Source: Mageeibacillus sp. UBA1255
Lineage (GTDB): Bacteria > Bacillota > Clostridia > UBA1212 > UBA1255
Assembly: GCA_002308795.1 (NCBI GenBank)
Contig: DBVV01000072.1
Coordinates: 818-44,104 of the forward strand
DNA: 43,287 nucleotides
Reading direction: 5' to 3'
The position numbers were made by a program, and so were the translations under genes. Below the pieces are notes generated by a model, which was not told the DNA's origin, did no database searches, and worked only from the letters and a program-made list of their open reading frames with translations. How positions within the stretch are numbered: the stretch's first letter is position 1; every line of letters begins with the position of its first letter. Positions 7,214-14,708 of the stretch are shown piece after piece.

Positions 7214-9578
7214 TAAATCTGACGCTGAATATGACTGTCGCGGAGACCAGTACTATACCTGCTAATATCCATATCTGACCGGAACTGATGGGAGTCAGGA
7301 AGAATATTCTGCCGAAGAATGATAACGCAACGGCGAACAGAACACACATTGACGTGAAAACTGCAAGGCGCAGTTTCGTGAACGGGAGGCATACGTTCAG
7401 GAGCATCAAGAGGCCGATAAAACCGGCGGCAACGGTCGCGAGCGTGGAACACGATTCCTGAGACCAGAACGAACTGAGCATCGTTGACAACGCCGCCGCA
7501 GCCGTTACGCAGATACCGCCGGGAAGCGCGCGTGAAATAACGGTTTTAAGGAAATTGCCCTCGACCCTGACCGAATTCGGCTCCAGCGCCAGGAAAAACG
7601 ACGGAATGCCGATCGTAAACGCTGAAATAAGCGTTAACTGGATGGGCTGGAACGGGTAAGGCGCAGGCAGGAAAAGCATTAGCATGCTGAGCAGGAACGA
7701 ATAGATCGTCTTAACAAGGAAAAGAGAGGCGGTCCGGTTTATATTGTTGATCACCCTGCGTCCCTCTGAAACGACCTCGGGCAGGGAAATAAAATTGTTG
7801 TCAAGCAGTATCAGCTGTGCTGAGTGTCTTGCAGCGTCTGCGCCTCCCGCCATCGCGATCGAACAGTCGGCCGTTTTCATTGCGGGGATATCATTAACAC
7901 CGTCGCCCGTCATTGCAACGTTCCGGCCGTTTTCTTTCATTGCCGCGATCAGTTTCTGCTTGCGCTCCGGCGTAACGCGGCCGAAAACTCTGTACTTTTC
8001 CGCCGCTTCCTGCAGTTCGTCTTCGCTCAGCTGCGATACGTCTACGGCACTTTCCGAGCTTCCTTTAAGCCCTGCGGCTTCAGCAATGAACGACACCGTT
8101 TTGGGATCGTCGCCGGAAATAACTTTTATATCCACGTCCTGCTGCCTGAAGTATTCAAGGCATTCGGGCGCTTCCTTTCTGAGCTCATCTTCGATTATGA
8201 TCAGTCCGGGGATCTTTTCGACCGGCGGGATCTCGCCGTTCTCGATAGGTTTTCCGCTCTTAGCGACGCACAGCACGCGGTATCCTTTCGCGGCGTTTTC
8301 TTCGGCAATTTCTCTGATCCTGCCCGAGTAAAGGTTTCCGAGAGTGAATGAAGGGGCTCCGACGGTTACGGTCGTACCGTCGTTAAAAGATACGGCGGCG
8401 TTTTTGCGTGAGGATGAGAACGGGAGGATGACTGCCGGTACAGACGGTGCGGGTGCCACTGCGCGGGCAACGGCGGAGATGGTGGGGGAGGAATTGTCAA
8501 CGCACCCAACGAAACGGGATATCGTCTGTCTGAGTTCTTCTTCGCTTTCGTCGATAGGGATCAGCGTCCGGAGAGACATTGACCCCGTGGTCAGCGTACC
8601 CGTTTTGTCGAGGCACAGCGTATCGATCCTTGCGAGCGTTTCGATACCGTAAAGCTCCTGAACGAGCGTGTTTCTAAGACCTAATTTTACAACGCCCACG
8701 GCTAAAGCGATCGAAGCGAGAAGCATAAGTCCTTCGGGGATCATACCGATCATTGCCGCCACAGTCGAAGGAATCGAATCCTCGAGCGGGAAATGCAGCA
8801 TGAAATACTGCTTGCAGAACAGCAGTATCCCGATCGGGATGAGCATGATGCTGACGAGCCTGACTATCCTTCTGAGGTCGGTCATAAGTGCGGACTTCGG
8901 AGGAACGATCTTTTTAGCGCTCTTGCTGAGCCTGTTGATATAGCTGTTATCGCCTACGTATACCAGCTGGCAGCTGCATTCTCCTGCCGTGAGGAAACTG
9001 CCTGAATAAAGCCAGTCGCCTTCTTTTTTATCTACCGCGTCCTGTTCGCCGGTCAGCAGTGATTCGCTGGCGGAACAGACTCCGGAGCGCATTATGGCGT
9101 CTGCCGGGACCTGATCACCGGCTTTGAGGATTATGATGTCTCCTTTTACGGCTCCGGCTGCGGGAAGCTCGACGGTTTCTCCGTCTCGTTTTATTTTTAT
9201 GGGCGATTCGCTCAGCAGTTTAAGCTTCTGTACAGTTTTGCGCGCTCTTAGTTCCTGGATCGTACCGATAAGCGTGTTGCTGATAACGATACCCATAAAG
9301 AGCATGTTCCTGTACGCTCCTACGATCACGAGAGCAAGCGCCAGAAGCACGTTCAGAAGGTTAAACAGCGTAAAAAGGTTTCCGGAAATGATCTTCAGTA
9401 CGGATTTACCGGGATCGACCGTGGCAGCGTTTCCGAGACCCTGTTCCATCGCTTCGTCTGCTTCGGCGGAGGTAAGACCTGACGCGCGCGTGTAAGCGAG
9501 CCCTTCCGGAATACCGGTCGGCAGAGTAAGCGACTCTTCTTTATTTTTGTTTTTCTGCTTGCTATTGATCAGTTTCAT
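7173..9578 (-). CDS. CtpE-like cation-transporting P-type ATPase
   Basis: 801 residues. It has all P-type ATPase signatures: the phosphorylation motif DKTGTLT with Asp324, the actuator loop LLTGEQ (176-179 for TGEQ), the PEGL membrane motif at 281-284, and the hinge TGDGVND. There is no N-terminal metal-binding domain. The short N-terminus containing GLTSAEA, followed by FTLFNLLNVLLA, matches the group of mycobacterial CtpE, which is reported to import calcium; a Ca2+ role here is an inference. The start overlaps the upstream GH43-like gene by ATGA, and the 3' end overlaps the convergent hydrolase by 41 bases. Confidence 0.9.
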   Translation of the reverse strand: MKLINSKQKNKNKEESLTLPTGIPEGLAYTRASGLTSAEADEAMEQGLGNAATVDPGKSVLKIISGNLFTLFNLLNVLLALALVIVGAYRNMLFMGIVISNTLIGTIQELRARKTVQKLKLLSESPIKIKRDGETVELPAAGAVKGDIIILKAGDQVPADAIMRSGVCSASESLLTGEQDAVDKKEGDWLYSGSFLTAGECSCQLVYVGDNSYINRLSKSAKKIVPPKSALMTDLRRIVRLVSIMLIPIGILLFCKQYFMLHFPLEDSIPSTVAAMIGMIPEGLMLLASIALAVGVVKLGLRNTLVQELYGIETLARIDTLCLDKTGTLTTGSMSLRTLIPIDESEEELRQTISRFVGCVDNSSPTISAVARAVAPAPSVPAVILPFSSSRKNAAVSFNDGTTVTVGAPSFTLGNLYSGRIREIAEENAAKGYRVLCVAKSGKPIENGEIPPVEKIPGLIIIEDELRKEAPECLEYFRQQDVDIKVISGDDPKTVSFIAEAAGLKGSSESAVDVSQLSEDELQEAAEKYRVFGRVTPERKQKLIAAMKENGRNVAMTGDGVNDIPAMKTADCSIAMAGGADAARHSAQLILLDNNFISLPEVVSEGRRVINNINRTASLFLVKTIYSFLLSMLMLFLPAPYPFQPIQLTLISAFTIGIPSFFLALEPNSVRVEGNFLKTVISRALPGGICVTAAAALSTMLSSFWSQESCSTLATVAAGFIGLLMLLNVCLPFTKLRLAVFTSMCVLFAVALSFFGRIFFLTPISSGQIWILAGIVLVSATVIFSVRFITSARLRRNSRKN

Positions 9579-10474
9579 CGATCGTTTTCCGCACCGCCTG
9601 TGATCTCAAATCCGTCGTCATTCTCTTCGATTTTAAAAAGGCGCGGCCTTTCGTTCGGGTTAACGTTCGTGCTGTGGAGGATAAGATACGTGTTCCCGTC
9701 GAAACCGTCGAATATCATGCCGTGACCTCCGTCGCTGTCGTAGATGAATTTATCCGCGTGGCGCCACGGACCCAGTATGCTTCCGCTGTCGCTGATCGCC
9801 AGCGCCTGTACGTACCAGTATTGCGGCCCGGCGTGAAAACCGGACCATAACATATACAGCTTGCCGTTTCTGCCTTTTCTGAAAAACGGGCCGTCAGTTA
9901 CGTAATTCCGGCTGCTTGGATCGATAAGCGAATAAGCCCATTCCGCGTCACCTGCGCGTAAAATAACTTTTGAAGGTCCGGCCGGGGAGGCAAGGTCGTC
10001 AGTAAGCGGCATAACGTCGATCGTTCCGTCTCCGATCTGCGTCCATTCGTGACAGAAAGCGGTCCAGGGTGTCCCGTTTTCGTCAACGTAGAATGTGGCG
10101 TCAAGGCATGCCCATCCTTCCGGTGTGATCGGTCCGTCAGTGAAGGGAAGGAACGGCCCCATCGGGCTGTCGCTTCTGAGGATCTGCGAACAGCGAAGCC
10201 GCGTCTCGCTCCTGAAGCTTGCAAACATGTAATAAACGCCTTTATATTTGTGTATCTCCGGAGCAAAAAAATCTCTGTCAGCCCAGAAACCGTCCGGCCG
10301 CGTGAAACATTCGTGAGGCTCAGACCATTCGTACAGATCGCGTGAGGTGTAAACGTCGAGCCCTTTCCACGGGATCACTTTTGTCGAAGGCCCTCTGCGG
10401 GTCCCGTAAAGATAATATACCCCGTCTTCTGCAAATATGAACGGATCGCGGATGTGGATCTCATTTAATTTCAT
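9575..10474 (-). CDS. GH43-like five-bladed beta-propeller glycosidase
   Basis: 299 residues. Family 43 features are IRDPF with the catalytic base Asp10, CLDATFY with Asp125 (transition-state/pKa Asp), and a late GGHGMIFDGFDG loop supplying the conserved His. The position of the usual general acid (EGP in many members) reads TDGPFF, with Asp194 instead of Glu. GH43 enzymes cleave beta-xylosides or alpha-arabinosides. No signal peptide, so cytoplasmic. The ATG at 10474 is preferred over one 60 bases upstream because AGGAG sits 8 bases before it and the protein then begins directly at the first blade. It is translationally coupled to the downstream P-type ATPase, an odd partner. Confidence 0.8.
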   Translation of the reverse strand: MKLNEIHIRDPFIFAEDGVYYLYGTRRGPSTKVIPWKGLDVYTSRDLYEWSEPHECFTRPDGFWADRDFFAPEIHKYKGVYYMFASFRSETRLRCSQILRSDSPMGPFLPFTDGPITPEGWACLDATFYVDENGTPWTAFCHEWTQIGDGTIDVMPLTDDLASPAGPSKVILRAGDAEWAYSLIDPSSRNYVTDGPFFRKGRNGKLYMLWSGFHAGPQYWYVQALAISDSGSILGPWRHADKFIYDSDGGHGMIFDGFDGNTYLILHSTNVNPNERPRLFKIEENDDGFEITGGAENDR

Positions 10475-10590
10475 AGGGTCGTCTCCTGCATTGACTGAAT
10501 TAACGGACCGCCGCATCGCGGTGCCGGGCAACAACGTTGTCCTGCGTATTTTATAATAAAAGCGCGCGATTGTCTATAATAAGTATCTTA

Positions 10591-10620
10591 TTGCAAACAG
10601 CTTACCGGATGCGGTATAAT
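10591..10620 (+). promoter_or_regulatory. Promoter of the lyxose isomerase gene, with hairpin-bearing 5' leader
   Basis: TTGCAA (10591-10596) and TATAAT (10615-10620) are 18 bases apart. The leader of about 110 bases that follows contains two small hairpins: AGGG/CCCT (10643-10657) and a 6-bp perfect stem CGAAGA/TCTTCG (10660-10678). Neither has a T-tract. A regulatory role is possible but not shown. Confidence 0.6.
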
Positions 10621-10734
10621 TCAGCCGCGTATAAAAACCGTCAGGGTCATGCGCCCTAACGAAGAAAAACTATCTTCGGCGGCATGGCGAGTCATTGACA
10701 GACGAAAAAACGGCAGCGTAAAAAGGAGAATAAT

Positions 10735-11421
10735 ATGAAACGCAGTGAAATCAACAAGGCATTAAAGGAACTTGAGGAAATGTGCAGAAAGCATTGCTTT
10801 GTTCTTCCTCCTTTCTGCAATTTCACTCCGGAGGAGTGGAAAACAAAAGGCCACGAATACGATGAAGTCAGAGATTGTATGCTTGGCTGGGATATAACGG
10901 ACTTCGGCATCGGTAATTTTGATAAGATCGGTTTTTCGCTCATTACGATCAGAAACGGAAACCGTGCGATGGCGGATAAATACCCGAAAGTGTATGCGGA
11001 GAAACTGCTGTTCCTGAAAGAAGGTCAGTATTCTCTCAATCATTTTCACTGGTTCAAGACCGAAGACATTATAAACAGGGGAGGCGGAAATATTCTTATC
11101 CGCGTTTATAACTCTCACCCTGACGAGTCGATCGACTATGAGTCAGATGTTACTGTCCATACTGACGGGCGCACGTATACTGTACCGGCCGGAACGCAGG
11201 TGAGATTGACCCCCGGAGAAAGCATCTTTATCCAGCAGCGTCTCTACCATGATTTCACCGTTGAAGCAGGCACAGGCGACGTCCTTCTCGGCGAAGTGAG
11301 CCAGTGCAACGACGATAACACCGATAACCACTTTGACCCTCCGGCCGGCCGTTTTCCTTCGATCGAAGAAGACGAACCGCCGTACAGGCTGCTGTGCAAC
11401 GAATATCCCGCTGCCGAATGA
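10735..11421 (+). CDS. D-lyxose isomerase family protein (cupin)
   Basis: 228 residues, the usual size of D-lyxose ketol-isomerase, a manganese-dependent cupin that interconverts D-lyxose and D-xylulose and also acts on mannose/fructose. The N-terminal part (MKRSEINKAL, then GWDITDFG near 48-55) is characteristic. Metal ligands are visible as His103 and His105 in HFHWFKTED, Glu110, and His172 in LYHDF. AAGGAG lies 7 bases before the ATG. The gene has its own promoter and ends 5 bases from the convergent DUF5107 gene, with no obvious terminator between them. It fits a pentose-degradation role together with the GH43-like enzyme next door. Confidence 0.88.
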   Translation: MKRSEINKALKELEEMCRKHCFVLPPFCNFTPEEWKTKGHEYDEVRDCMLGWDITDFGIGNFDKIGFSLITIRNGNRAMADKYPKVYAEKLLFLKEGQYSLNHFHWFKTEDIINRGGGNILIRVYNSHPDESIDYESDVTVHTDGRTYTVPAGTQVRLTPGESIFIQQRLYHDFTVEAGTGDVLLGEVSQCNDDNTDNHFDPPAGRFPSIEEDEPPYRLLCNEYPAAE

Positions 11422-11426
11422 TCATA

Positions 11427-13553
11427 TCATTCCGACAGCCTGTATTTGTGTTTTTTATCATAACTCATACGGAAATCTATTGAATGAGGCGGGGGACAAT
11501 TTTCTTCCGCCTCTTCGATCAACGTGGCGAGTGTTTCCGCGCCGCACGTTTCCGTATCGATGCCCCTTCGCTTTGCGATTTTCTTGGCGCAGAGTTCGAA
11601 CCACAGGTCTGTGAGACTCGTCTCTCCCTCTCTTATCGTGGCATGAGGCTCCATCAGGATCTTTTCGGCATGATCCAGCTTTCCGAGCTTCACGCCGCAG
11701 ATCGCACTTAGTATCGACACCCGGTCCGCTTCTTTGATGTTATCAGGCATCGATTCATAAAGCGCCCAGGCTTCTGCGTACTCCTTCCGGTCGCAAAGGT
11801 CATCCATATACTCGGCGCAGAAAGCGAAATCAGACTTTGCGGCATCAAGTTCAAACACACGCCTGTAATACTCGTCAGATCCGCCGTAATTATCACGCAG
11901 CATCTCCAGATGCGCCAGATCGCGTCTCGCCCAGACGTTAGGCGTCAGCATATCGGACTCTTTCCATGCTTCTTCGGCGCGGATCTCGTAACGTTTTTTC
12001 TCATCTTCGCTCCATCCGTATGCGACACGGGCCGGAACGTTATCGGGCCAGTATTCGAAAAGCATCGTTCCGTAATGGAGCAGGCTGAACCAGTTTCTTC
12101 CGCCGGGGCGGTCAATGCCTGCTTCCAGCAGTTTCATCCATTTCGGCGATACCATCCATGAAACGGGTATATCATCAGGATCAGGGGGCGTCAATACGCC
12201 TTTTTCGAGCAGTTCGAGCCACGGCTCCTGTTCTTTCCCGAGCGTGCACTCCGGAAAACACATCGACGCGGGCAATTCTTTTTCGTTTTCTGATTTTCTG
12301 CGCTTTTGTTCGAGCGCTCCCCATCCCGATGCGAAATGGACGATATCTTTTTCGCTCATTTCCGTTTCCGCTGCCTCTTTGAACTTCCTGTCAAACTCTA
12401 AAAGATCCGCTTCGCTGATGATATTGTCCATGACGGTGCCCATATATTCGTCTGCCGCCTCGAGACTGACGCCGTGAACTTTTGCAGGGTCAAGCACCGT
12501 CCCGCCGAAACATTGCGTCCATTCAAATACGCCTCCGGCCGGGAACAGTTTGTCGTGTACCTGGCTCTGTGCTATCCCTGCCTGAAGTTCGATATAATCG
12601 CCCTTCCCGGGCACGGACAGATAATCCTGCCAGCGTTTTCCGCCCTTGTGGTTTCCCCAGCAGAACATTTTATGGTACAGGAGCGGCGCCGTAGAGCGGT
12701 CGTAAAAAGCGAACCCGTCTTTATTTACGCTGCTTTCCCATGCTGTTTTCTCATCCTTGCGAGGCTGGAAGAAATAGTCGAAGCTCCGCGTTGCATTGAT
12801 CGGGTAGGAAAGATCTCCGGACATCTCAGAAAGATACGGGAGTTTTTCAAACGTCATCGAGCCGCGGCTGCCCAGAGCGATGACGTCCTGCGAAGAGCAT
12901 AGGACCCTTGTCCCGCCGTCCTCCGGAACTGCGATATTCGTCCACCAGTACGTCGTTGAATCTTCGTCGTTCGGGTTGATCAGTTTAACGTGTGAGAATA
13001 GCCGGCGCGATCCTTCGGGAAGGTGGAAATCCGCCTGCCAGAGGCATTCTTTCGCACGCTCAAACTCATAGATCCGCAGGAAATCATTTCCTTCGGCATC
13101 TTTCAGGATCGCGGCAAAAACGTCTTCGCAGGAGAATACCGTATGACCGAGAGAACCGAAATTCCACTCGATCCCTCCTGAAGTCCAGGCGTTTCTGATA
13201 GCAAGGTTCCGCGGCCTCAGGACAGGATTTGCGAACAGCAGATCTTTTTTATTTTCTTTATCATATAACGACCAGAGCTTTCCGCCGTATCCCGGCGTGA
13301 ATTCAGCTCTTAAAAAGCCGTTTTCCATTACTATCGTCTTCAGCGTGACGTCCGAAAGAACTTCAGGGTATCTGTCCTGCATCATATAAGGGAGCGTCCT
13401 CGTCTCGGCGCCGATATTTTCGGCAGCTTCGGGAGGGAATTCTCCTTTCGGCTTTAAAATGCAGAACCCTGTCTCTCTCCTGAATCTGGGGAGCGGATCT
13501 GTTCCGCAAGGCTCTGCTCCCTTCAGCGTCAATGAACTTACGTACACGGACAT
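11427..13553 (-). CDS. DUF5107 domain protein
   Basis: 708 residues. The N-terminal two thirds resemble the DUF5107 family, which has a galactose-mutarotase-like beta-sandwich look: AEFTPGYGGKLWSLYDKENKKD and ASGGIEWNFGSLGHT-like segments (here TSGGIEWNFG). The C-terminal third (from about 510) is helical and Trp/Glu-rich with a repeat-like layout, consistent with degenerate TPRs. Family function is unknown; members often sit near carbohydrate genes, as here. No signal peptide. The ATG at 13553 is chosen because AAAGGCGG lies about 9 bases before it; an in-frame ATG at 13646 lacks a good site and would push into the divergent promoter. It is shorter than the long, many-TPR members. Confidence 0.7.
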   Translation of the reverse strand: MSVYVSSLTLKGAEPCGTDPLPRFRRETGFCILKPKGEFPPEAAENIGAETRTLPYMMQDRYPEVLSDVTLKTIVMENGFLRAEFTPGYGGKLWSLYDKENKKDLLFANPVLRPRNLAIRNAWTSGGIEWNFGSLGHTVFSCEDVFAAILKDAEGNDFLRIYEFERAKECLWQADFHLPEGSRRLFSHVKLINPNDEDSTTYWWTNIAVPEDGGTRVLCSSQDVIALGSRGSMTFEKLPYLSEMSGDLSYPINATRSFDYFFQPRKDEKTAWESSVNKDGFAFYDRSTAPLLYHKMFCWGNHKGGKRWQDYLSVPGKGDYIELQAGIAQSQVHDKLFPAGGVFEWTQCFGGTVLDPAKVHGVSLEAADEYMGTVMDNIISEADLLEFDRKFKEAAETEMSEKDIVHFASGWGALEQKRRKSENEKELPASMCFPECTLGKEQEPWLELLEKGVLTPPDPDDIPVSWMVSPKWMKLLEAGIDRPGGRNWFSLLHYGTMLFEYWPDNVPARVAYGWSEDEKKRYEIRAEEAWKESDMLTPNVWARRDLAHLEMLRDNYGGSDEYYRRVFELDAAKSDFAFCAEYMDDLCDRKEYAEAWALYESMPDNIKEADRVSILSAICGVKLGKLDHAEKILMEPHATIREGETSLTDLWFELCAKKIAKRRGIDTETCGAETLATLIEEAEENCPPPHSIDFRMSYDKKHKYRLSE

Positions 13554-13660
13554 TATTTCGTACCGCCTTTCAGATATGTATCTGCGCACTGAAGCGTACA
13601 CAAAAAAGCGGCCGTTGTCAAGGCTTTTTCGGTTCGCAAGTTTCACTTTAATTTGATACC

Positions 13661-13675
13661 GCCGTATGCTATAAT
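13661..13675 (+). promoter_or_regulatory. Extended -10 promoter of the redox operon
   Basis: TATAAT at 13670-13675 is preceded by TATGC, an extended -10 (TGn) element. The -35 region at 17-18 bases is weak (TTTAAT, 13647-13652). The 18-base palindrome at 13680-13697 starts 4 bases after the -10 box and so would cover the transcription start. Confidence 0.6.
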
Positions 13676-13679
13676 CAAT

Positions 13680-13697
13680 CCGTAATAATTATTACGG
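13680..13697 (+). promoter_or_regulatory. 18-bp perfect palindrome, candidate PerR/Fur-family operator
   Basis: CCGTAATAATTATTACGG is identical to its reverse complement. It lies between the -10 box and the desulfoferrodoxin ribosome site, the classical place for a repressor. The AT-rich core TAATAATTATTA resembles PerR boxes (TTATAATnATTATAA) in base content but has no central spacer base. The regulator itself is not in the window. Confidence 0.6.
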
Positions 13698-13709
13698 GAG
13701 GTTTGAAAA

Positions 13710-14084
13710 ATGGATATTAAATTTTATCAGTGTGAAAACTGCGGACAGATCATCGCAAAGGTGAACGATACCGGCGTACCGGTCGTCTGCTGCGGAAAAC
13801 CAATGAAAGAGATCGTCGCCGGAACGGTCGAGGCATCTAAAGAAAAACACATTCCTGTTTACAGCGTTGACGGCGGGACCGTCACCGTGAGGATCGGTTC
13901 GATCGATCATCCGATGACCGAAGAACATTATATCGAGTGGGTAGTACTCCAGACCAGAGAAGGGAATCAGAGAAAACTCCTTTCGCCCGGATCCGCTCCC
14001 GAAGTCTGCTTCAGGATCTGCGACTGCGACGAAGTAGTTGCGGTGTATGCATACTGCAATCTCCACGGATTATGGAAAGCGTGA
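13710..14084 (+). CDS. dfx: Desulfoferrodoxin (superoxide reductase)
   Basis: 124 residues, the full two-domain form. The N-terminal desulforedoxin domain binds Fe(Cys)4 through Cys8, Cys11, Cys27 and Cys28. The C-terminal neelaredoxin-like domain has the active Fe(His)4Cys centre: His47 (in EKHIP), His67 and His73 (in DHPMTEEHYIEW), Cys116 and His119 (in CNLHGLW). It reduces superoxide to hydrogen peroxide without making oxygen, taking electrons from rubredoxin-type donors; the rubredoxin domain encoded at the end of this cluster is a candidate donor. GGGAGG precedes the ATG. It is the first gene of the redox operon. Confidence 0.95.
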   Translation: MDIKFYQCENCGQIIAKVNDTGVPVVCCGKPMKEIVAGTVEASKEKHIPVYSVDGGTVTVRIGSIDHPMTEEHYIEWVVLQTREGNQRKLLSPGSAPEVCFRICDCDEVVAVYAYCNLHGLWKA

Positions 14085-14088
14085 GAAT

Positions 14089-14289
14089 ATGCATATCACA
14101 TTGAACGAGGACAGCGAAGTAGTGGCTGCAGTGAAGGAAGGGCTCATAAGGACCGGGGGATATTGTCCGTGCAGAATGAAACGCACTCCCGAATACAAAT
14201 GCATGTGCGAAGAATTCAGAAACCAGATAAAAGATCCTGAATTCGAAGGCTACTGCCACTGTATGCTATACTATAAGCATAAGGATTGA
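14089..14289 (+). CDS. Minimal ferredoxin-thioredoxin reductase catalytic-chain-like protein
   Basis: 66 residues, starting 4 bases after the desulfoferrodoxin stop. It has three Cys-X-Cys pairs: CPC at 26-28, CMC at 38-40 and CHC at 56-58, the last in CHCMLYYK, which resembles the end of the plant-type ferredoxin:thioredoxin reductase catalytic chain. In that enzyme four of the cysteines hold a 4Fe-4S cluster and two form the redox disulfide. Here the spacing is CPC-x9-CMC-x15-CHC rather than the classical x16/x8, and there is no variable (alpha) subunit nearby. The thioredoxin gene 67 bases downstream is the obvious partner. Disulfide reduction is an inference. Confidence 0.75.
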   Translation: MHITLNEDSEVVAAVKEGLIRTGGYCPCRMKRTPEYKCMCEEFRNQIKDPEFEGYCHCMLYYKHKD

Positions 14290-14356
14290 CCGCCTGAGGA
14301 GATCTGACGTCTGTCATAAAGTTCATAGATTCTGATCAGAAAGGAGCTGTTTTATT

Positions 14357-14665
14357 ATGGCTGAGATCACTTTAACTAAAAACAATTTTGAAGAGGAAGT
14401 TATTAGATCTGACGTTCCGGTGCTCGTGGATTTCTGGGCGACCTGGTGCGGTCCCTGCCGCATGCTCTCCCCGATCATCGCGGAGATAGAAGAGGAGCGG
14501 AAAGATATAAAAGTCGGTAAGGTTAACGTAGATGATGAGCAGGCTCTGGCCGTTAAGTACGGTATCGACGCCATCCCTTCAATTTTCGTTTTCAAAAACG
14601 GAGAGATAGCCGCCAGATCTGTCGGATACAGATCGAAGGCTGATCTGCTTAAATTGATCGGATGA
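14357..14665 (+). CDS. trxA: Thioredoxin
   Basis: 102 residues, full length for thioredoxin 1. The active site is WATWCGPC near 28-35, and the cis-proline loop is IDAIPSIFVF near 72. AAAGGAG lies upstream of the ATG. The gene sits between an FTR-like protein and a flavodiiron protein, so its reductant may be ferredoxin-linked rather than only NADPH-linked; this is inferred from the neighbours. No thioredoxin reductase gene is in the window. Confidence 0.95.
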   Translation: MAEITLTKNNFEEEVIRSDVPVLVDFWATWCGPCRMLSPIIAEIEEERKDIKVGKVNVDDEQALAVKYGIDAIPSIFVFKNGEIAARSVGYRSKADLLKLIG

Positions 14666-14708
14666 GATACAGTACCCGGCATACGCGTTTTAATAAAGGA
14701 GAAATGTA

